Shown: piece by piece, positions 59,413-64,000 of the stretch | How the letters are laid out: each line of letters begins with the position of its first letter | Numbering within the stretch: position 1 is the first letter of the stretch | Assembly: GCF_014695585.1 (NCBI RefSeq) | Contig: NZ_JACJON010000026.1 | Span: 1-64,000, forward strand | Length of the DNA stretch: 64,000 nt | Origin: Microcoleus sp. FACHB-831 | GTDB lineage: Bacteria > Cyanobacteriota > Cyanobacteriia > Cyanobacteriales > FACHB-T130 | Reading direction: 5' to 3' | Translations under genes and position numbers: made by a program | Notes under the pieces: generated by a model | Databases searched by the model: none | Seen by the model: only the letters and a program-made list of their open reading frames with translations | What the model was told of the DNA's origin: nothing

Positions 59413-59939
59413 GACGCAGCGAAGGACAAGCACCGCGAGTTTATCCCGCGGTGCTTCTTCTTTTCTAGAAAAAGGCCTTAGAACGCTATGTCGGAAAATT
59501 GCGCGATCGCCATACAGCCTTCGATATTACTTCCTCGCAGGCGTTGGGCTTCGTCTAAATCCTAGCGGAAAATCCCCAACGCTGAATCGCTGTTTCAGCA
59601 ATCAAGCGCTCCGCATTTAATCCAACAAAACTTAATTAAGTTACATTAAAAATATGAGTAAGTAGTTGTAGCTACATTTGCGCTTATTTATTTCATTTTA
59701 ATGTTTTCTGTTATAAAACAGCTAAGTAAGCTGCTTTGATTGAATTTAACTTTTATCCTGTAACCATTGCATAAACTAAGTTTAACCTAAAATTAACGTA
59801 AAATTTTTTTAGTATAAATTATCTCCAATAATTTTGTACTTTTTAAGTAAATAAACGGCGAGTATGTCTAAAGGTACAGATAATTTATTAAAGAAAGGTT
59901 TATAGTTGTTAACAAGAGACAAAAAACTAGGTAAAACAC
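59413..59939. other. Long AT-rich leader of the fasciclin gene
   Basis: No gene is supported over 527 bases. After the terminator at 59428 there is a HIP1-containing stretch and then about 300 bases of very AT-rich DNA, likely a promoter and untranslated leader. Confidence 0.5.
59428..59461 (+). terminator. Rho-independent terminator of the pirin operon
   Basis: The perfect arms AAGCACCGCG and CGCGGTGCTT are followed by CTTCTTTTCT, 16 bases after the stop codon. Confidence 0.9.
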
Positions 59940-60344
59940 TTGGCTAATATCGTTGATACCGCCGTTCAGGCTGGTTCGTTTAATACCCTAGTTGCTGCTG
60001 TCAAAGCTGCTGGTTTGGTAGATACACTACAAGGCGCTGGTCCCTTCACTGTGTTTGCGCCTACTGATGAAGCTTTCGCTAAACTTCCCGCAGGTACCGT
60101 AGACGGGTTGCTTAAGGATCTTCCAAAGCTGAAGCAAATCCTGACCTATCATGTCGTTTCCGGCAAAGTGATGGCGTCTGACGTAGTTAAGCTGAAGTCA
60201 GCTACTACAGTTCAAGGTTCAGATGTAAAAATTGACGCTTCCAATGGTGGCGTTAAGGTGAATGATTCTAAAGTTTCAACAGCCGATGTTGCTGCTGATA
60301 ACGGCGTCATTCACATCATCGACACAGTGTTGATTCCTGCGTAA
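59940..60344 (+). CDS. Fasciclin-domain protein
   Basis: The 134-residue protein is a single FAS1 domain: [38 protein letters not shown] (H1 motif), [11 protein letters not shown] (YH motif) and [11 protein letters not shown]. There is no signal peptide in this reading frame. It begins at TTG 59940, which fits the family start, because no ATG is available upstream. FAS1 proteins mediate adhesion or protein contacts. A large perfect hairpin follows the gene. Confidence 0.88.
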   Translation: MANIVDTAVQAGSFNTLVAAVKAAGLVDTLQGAGPFTVFAPTDEAFAKLPAGTVDGLLKDLPKLKQILTYHVVSGKVMASDVVKLKSATTVQGSDVKIDASNGGVKVNDSKVSTADVAADNGVIHIIDTVLIPA

Positions 60345-60354
60345 CCAACGCGAG

Positions 60355-60414
60355 AAATAGTTAATACTAAGTGTGGGGAAGCGATTATTTATAATCGCTT
60401 CCCCACAACTATTT
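60355..60414 (+). terminator. Large perfect hairpin after the fasciclin gene
   Basis: The arms TGTGGGGAAGCGATTAT and ATAATCGCTTCCCCACA are 17 bp with a 2-base loop, flanked by a further AAATAGTT/AACTATTT pair. No T run follows directly. It probably stabilises or ends the fasciclin transcript. Confidence 0.75.
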
Positions 60415-60507
60415 GAAGGTGTTTATATTAGGGAACGCTGCGAGTACGCTTCTCAAGCAATATTATAAGTAATCAGTTAAAATAAGTTTGCGCGATCGCT
60501 CTTTATC

Positions 60508-61332
60508 CTAAACCCATTGGATAGGATCTAGTTGATAATAATATTGTAATTGCTCGTAAAGCGAGCGATGCTGCTTCAGCAATTGGTGCGGTTTTTCAAA
60601 GAAAGTCTCAGTCGCTACCGCAAAAAATTCTGCGGGATTCGTTGCACCATAGCTGTCCATTACTGTATTTCTACCCCGTTGAATATCATTGCAGAGGATT
60701 TGATATTCTTCTGTCATTACTTTCGCCCAAATTGCATAGTCTGACTTTTGCGGCAAAATAGGAACGCCCTCAGCTTTACCATCCTCTTGATCCAACTGGT
60801 GAGCAAATTCATGCAGCACAACGTTATGGCCATCTTTCCAGTTGCGAGTGTCTTGTTTCACCTGTTCCCAAGATAGTATTAATTGGTCAGCTGTCCACGA
60901 TTCTCCCAATCTCGCTACACGTCTTTCTTCAACAACATAATTCCCCGTATAAGTTGTTTCGTTAACAAGATACGCACTCGGATAAACTAGGATGGAGCGA
61001 AGTCTAGGGAAGTAGGTTTCTCGCCCATTAAGCAGGAGCAAACAAGCGCCAGCAGCAATAGTCAGCTTCATTTCCTCTGTCACCTGCAAGCCTTGGCAAC
61101 CGATAAATTGTTTTTCCGCTAGGAAAACTTGAATGTGTCCCTGAAGTCGTCTTATTTCAGCGGGAGCAAGACAGAGATAAATGGGGATGTTATTTTCGAT
61201 AATGGCATCCCAAAGCGGTGGAAAAGGACGACGCTTTAGGCGGTTACGCTTCTGTTTAATTAGAAGGGGATTGAGTAAAATATAAGCAATAATTAGTCCA
61301 ATAGTCAGCAAAAAAATAAATGTTTGGAACAT
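60508..61332 (-). CDS. MtfA/M90-like zinc metallopeptidase
   Basis: The 274-residue protein has an N-terminal helix (FIFLLTIGLIIAYILL) and the MtfA domain. It shows LILSWEQVKQDTRNWKDGHNVVLHEFAHQLDQEDGKAEG with the HExxH zinc motif, and later EFFAVATETFFEKPHQL with the third ligand Glu. MtfA activates or binds regulators such as Mlc in enterobacteria; no such partner is present here. It is a single gene on the minus strand, convergent with the fasciclin gene. Confidence 0.88.
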   Translation of the reverse strand: MFQTFIFLLTIGLIIAYILLNPLLIKQKRNRLKRRPFPPLWDAIIENNIPIYLCLAPAEIRRLQGHIQVFLAEKQFIGCQGLQVTEEMKLTIAAGACLLLLNGRETYFPRLRSILVYPSAYLVNETTYTGNYVVEERRVARLGESWTADQLILSWEQVKQDTRNWKDGHNVVLHEFAHQLDQEDGKAEGVPILPQKSDYAIWAKVMTEEYQILCNDIQRGRNTVMDSYGATNPAEFFAVATETFFEKPHQLLKQHRSLYEQLQYYYQLDPIQWV

Positions 61333-61429
61333 TGTACGAGCTGGGTTTCATGCTGTATAATTTAATAATAGCTATTTTAAAATTAAAACTGTAGGTTGGG
61401 TTAAGCGATCGCGCAACCCAACAAATCCA

Positions 61430-62251
61430 TCATTTGGAAATAAACCAATCGATAATTTTTCGGGCAATGCTGAGTTTAGGAGGAATTAGGGGTAAATTGT
61501 CTTTACTAAACCAAGCAGCATCCTCTAATTCTTGCGGCTCGATGGCAATTTCACCGCTAGCATAACTGGCTGTAAAGCCAATCATCAGCGAGTTGGGAAA
61601 AGGCCAAGGTTGCGAACCAAAATAGCGAATATCTTTGACTTCTATACCAACTTCCTCGCGAACTTCGCGAACTATTGTCTCTTCGAGCGATTCTCCCGCT
61701 TCTACAAATCCAGCGATCAAACCATACATTCCGGATCGAAACCGAGGAGCGCGAGCTAACAATATCTCTTCACCACGCGAGATGAGTACGATCACAGCAG
61801 GCGATAGGCGAGGATAATTAACTAATCCACAATTGGGACAACGCTTGGCGCGTTCGGTGGGTAATTGGGTGGTTGGAGTGGCGCAGTGTCCGCAGTATTG
61901 ATGGGTGCGATCCCACTCCATAATTTGAATGGCGCGACTGCTCAATGCAAACAAATCATCGTCTATTGTTCCATACAATTCGCGCAGTCCTAGCAAGGTC
62001 ATTCCATCAGGTATTAACGCATCCTTGGCTAGTTCCACCGAGTAACAAGAGCGAGTGTCTAGAGTACCGAGAAATTGCGATCGCACGGGCATTAAGCCAA
62101 TCTCGGTTAGGCTGATTAGATGGGGAATATAGCTTAACATTCCTTCGACGCGAACCAACAATTTATTGCCTACAAATGCGAACCACCAAGCGGGTTCGCA
62201 TTTTATTGCGGGGGGAGCAATTCCAGGGATGAAGGTTCGATGCATATTCAC
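61430..62251 (-). CDS. nudC: NADH pyrophosphatase / deNADding Nudix hydrolase NudC
   Basis: The 273-residue Nudix enzyme shows an N-terminal part, a zinc ribbon (CGHC and CPNC), and the Nudix box GFVEAGESLEETIVREVREEVGIE near residues 175-198. The NudC hallmark SQPWPFPNSLM follows. It cleaves NAD(H) to NMN and AMP and, in some bacteria, removes NAD caps from RNA. The start ATG at 62251 or 62245 is plausible. It is isolated on the minus strand. Confidence 0.92.
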   Translation of the reverse strand: MNMHRTFIPGIAPPAIKCEPAWWFAFVGNKLLVRVEGMLSYIPHLISLTEIGLMPVRSQFLGTLDTRSCYSVELAKDALIPDGMTLLGLRELYGTIDDDLFALSSRAIQIMEWDRTHQYCGHCATPTTQLPTERAKRCPNCGLVNYPRLSPAVIVLISRGEEILLARAPRFRSGMYGLIAGFVEAGESLEETIVREVREEVGIEVKDIRYFGSQPWPFPNSLMIGFTASYASGEIAIEPQELEDAAWFSKDNLPLIPPKLSIARKIIDWFISK

Positions 62252-62391
62252 TAGAGCGCTTTAGCGTAGCGTGCCGCAGGCAGTCGCCTTTCATCGTATC
62301 ACCGAGACGATAGGCGATCGCGCCAGTGGCTACATACAGGGAAAACTTAGCCAGGATGCGATCGCGTATATTTTTTTTGGTTGCGATCGCG

Positions 62392-63648
62392 CTACTCATC
62401 TGGCATTTGTCCGATAATTCCCATTGTCTTTACACTAACGGTGCAGACTCGTTGCAGCAGGTCGATAACGTGTTCTTTGTAGTCCGCAAAGCGATAGGTG
62501 TTAAAAAGCTTTGCAATTGTCGGATCTTTGGGTTTCTTTTCTTTGTATTGGTCGAGTATCCATTCCAAAGCAGAACGGTTGCCGAGTTTATAATCCCATG
62601 CGATCGCGGGAATGCCTTGCAAGAAGGTTATACCGTCAAGGTCAATATATCCTTTCTCTTTGTCGGCTTTTAGTTTTGCTTTGGGTTGTTTATTCGTTGT
62701 TGCATCTGTGCGAGTCAAATTATATGGTTTAATGGTTTCATAATTTAGGTGCAAGTGCATCAGTTTTTTGCCCCATTGCACCCATTGGAAAAAGTTGTTG
62801 TAGAAGGGTAATTGAGGGAATTCACGTTTTAGGTTGAGTTCGTATTTCTTGCGGTATGCCGGATTGTGGAGAACGGCGTAGGTGTAGTGGAAAATATCTT
62901 CTTTGGTGATGCTGGAGTCGTTGTAGTGGGTTTGGAATTGGGTTAATCCCCAGTCTGTGATGTTGTCGATGCGGTTCCCATTTTCGTCGTAGCGGTAGAG
63001 AGGAAGGCATTGTGAACCGCCTTGAGGAAGCAAATCGGGGATACAGTTAGTTATTAAACAGAAAAAAGGAACGTCTGAACCAGCTTTTATCCATACCAAA
63101 CTATTCTTGACATTGGAGTATGGAAAAATATTTTGTAACTGAAAAGTCCTTGCATTAAAATGCTTATCAAAATAAAGATATTCTTTTGTATAAGGACGGT
63201 ATAAACTTTTTACAATTTTTGATTTTTCAAAGAATTTATGTATTTTACTTTCTAAATATCTAGTTAAGTCTCCATCCCATTTAATATCTAATTCTCGTTT
63301 TGTCTGGTGTTTTAATCGCTCTTCATAAACCTCAACCAAATACTTTATTTTCTCAATCAGAGTATCCTGTGAAAAATCATAAACCCATTCATCTCTTTTT
63401 GTTTGTACTCCAGATGAAAAAAGCTGAAAAATGGCCGCTTGCGATTTTCCCGCCTTCACTTCCTTATTAAGTAGCGGTAACAACTCATCAAAATCATTAT
63501 CGGTCTGATTAATCCAGTTCCCTTTTTCATCGGGTGTTATATATCCAAACGGAATATTTTCAAATTTTGTATTTGCAAACCATTCAAGCTTTTCTTCTTT
63601 TGTCTGCTCATCCTGTAGCGTAAAATAGAATATTTTCGCTTTTTTCAT
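62392..63648 (-). pseudogene. 5'-truncated type ISP restriction-modification enzyme, C-terminal part
   Basis: The roughly 418-residue frame matches only the C-terminal domain of type ISP (helicase-methylase-specificity) restriction enzymes: IFYFTLQDEQTKEEKLEWF, VYDFSQDTLIEKI, RPYTKEYLYFDKHFN and YTYAVLHNPAYRKKY. The endonuclease, helicase and SAM methylase parts that should precede it are missing. Its ATG (63648) overlaps the PIN-gene stop as ATGA. The rest is intact to the stop at 62392. It is most likely a relic left after recombination with a toxin locus. An orphan specificity module translated by coupling is the alternative. Confidence 0.75.
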
Positions 63649-64000
63649 GACCACAACCTCTGAACAGAATAAGCATCAAAAGCGACATCACGACTAATCA
63701 AAACAAGAGAATGATTTATCGCCTGTGCTACTAAAATGCGATCGAATGGATCGCGATGATGTAGAGGTTGTTTAAGGTAACATTCTACATCAGAAAATGT
63801 AATCGGTAAAACTACAATCTCAAGTTGTTCCAGAAAAGCGGGTATTTCTTGAAACTCAAACTGAAAATTAAGCTTTCCAAGCCCCAGCTTAATGGCAATT
63901 TCCCAAAGACTAGCAATGCTAACAAACACTAAGCTTGAATCTTCAATCCTTTGCCTAACGATTAATGGCAGCTTAGGATTGCCTTCGAGAAACCAAATTA
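63645..64000 (-). CDS. VapC-like PIN-domain toxin, 5' end off the window
   Basis: The frame continues to the right edge as IWFLEGNPKLPLIVRQRIED, then FVSIASLWEIAIKLGLGKL, PLHHRDPFDRILVAQA (conserved Asp residues) and a C-terminal FDAYSVQRLW. These are features of VapC-family PIN ribonucleases, which cut RNA under control of a VapB antitoxin. The first acidic residue (DTH motif) should lie just beyond 64000. The antitoxin is not visible. The stop TGA overlaps the start of the truncated restriction enzyme frame. Confidence 0.85.
   Translation of the reverse strand, partial: IWFLEGNPKLPLIVRQRIEDSSLVFVSIASLWEIAIKLGLGKLNFQFEFQEIPAFLEQLEIVVLPITFSDVECYLKQPLHHRDPFDRILVAQAINHSLVLISRDVAFDAYSVQRLWS

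Noticed and set aside
62163-62399. 78-residue minus frame upstream of nudC
   Set aside because: It overlaps the start of nudC in another frame and is composed of HIP1-rich intergenic DNA.

Overview
The window comes from a cyanobacterium. The HIP1 octamer GCGATCGC occurs throughout. There is a ChlM-type magnesium-protoporphyrin methyltransferase, a plant-type IspH, glycogen synthase, two ammonium transporters with NtcA-type boxes upstream, a KaiC-like ATPase and a thylakoid thioredoxin-like protein. Dispersed heptanucleotide repeats of the kind common in filamentous cyanobacteria also occur. I cannot name the genus. No rRNA, tRNA, transposase or CRISPR array was recognised, although one isolated CRISPR-repeat-like sequence is present.

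Layout. 1-6.3 kb: sparse accessory DNA with dispersed repeats, a SAM methyltransferase, a small membrane protein, a quinone oxidoreductase-like enzyme, a SAM-hydrolase-family protein and an NTF2-like protein. 6.4-19.3 kb: a minus-strand signalling and envelope block with three CHASE2 adenylate cyclases, two secreted FecR-domain proteins, a DUF928 protein, a haemagglutinin-type secreted protein and a small secreted protein. The FecR-cyclase pair is duplicated in tandem. 19.4-31.3 kb: a thylakoid protein, a 1681-residue double hybrid histidine kinase, a KaiC-like ATPase paired with a REC-PAS-kinase, and a nucleotidyltransferase next to a tandem-domain protein. 31.4-34.7 kb: ergothioneine genes egtC-egtB-egtD. 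35-40.7 kb: a membrane-anchored phosphatase, DUF423, a membrane protein ending in an L7/L12-like domain with a paralogue lacking it, chlM, a pentapeptide protein beside a decayed gene, nagA and purE.

41-52 kb: two amt genes, a GDSL hydrolase, ispH, a muconolactone-isomerase-like protein, a fused MFS/spermidine synthase and glgA. 52-57.2 kb: a CHAT protease-like protein divergent from a 1022-residue protein that joins an MJ1316-like domain, an EEP nuclease/phosphatase, a 2H phosphoesterase and a poly(A)-polymerase-type nucleotidyltransferase. 57.3-64 kb: a PadR regulator with a perfect 20-nt palindrome divergent from a pirin operon, fasciclin, an MtfA-like peptidase, nudC, and a truncated type ISP restriction enzyme fused in register (ATGA overlap) to a VapC-like PIN gene that runs off the window.

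The strongest candidates for new biology are the four-domain RNA-end processing protein and the repeated FecR/CHASE2-cyclase block. In-frame invasion of intergenic heptamer repeats into several coding regions and the membrane-tethered L7/L12-like domain come next. All function calls are from reading the sequence; no database search was run.
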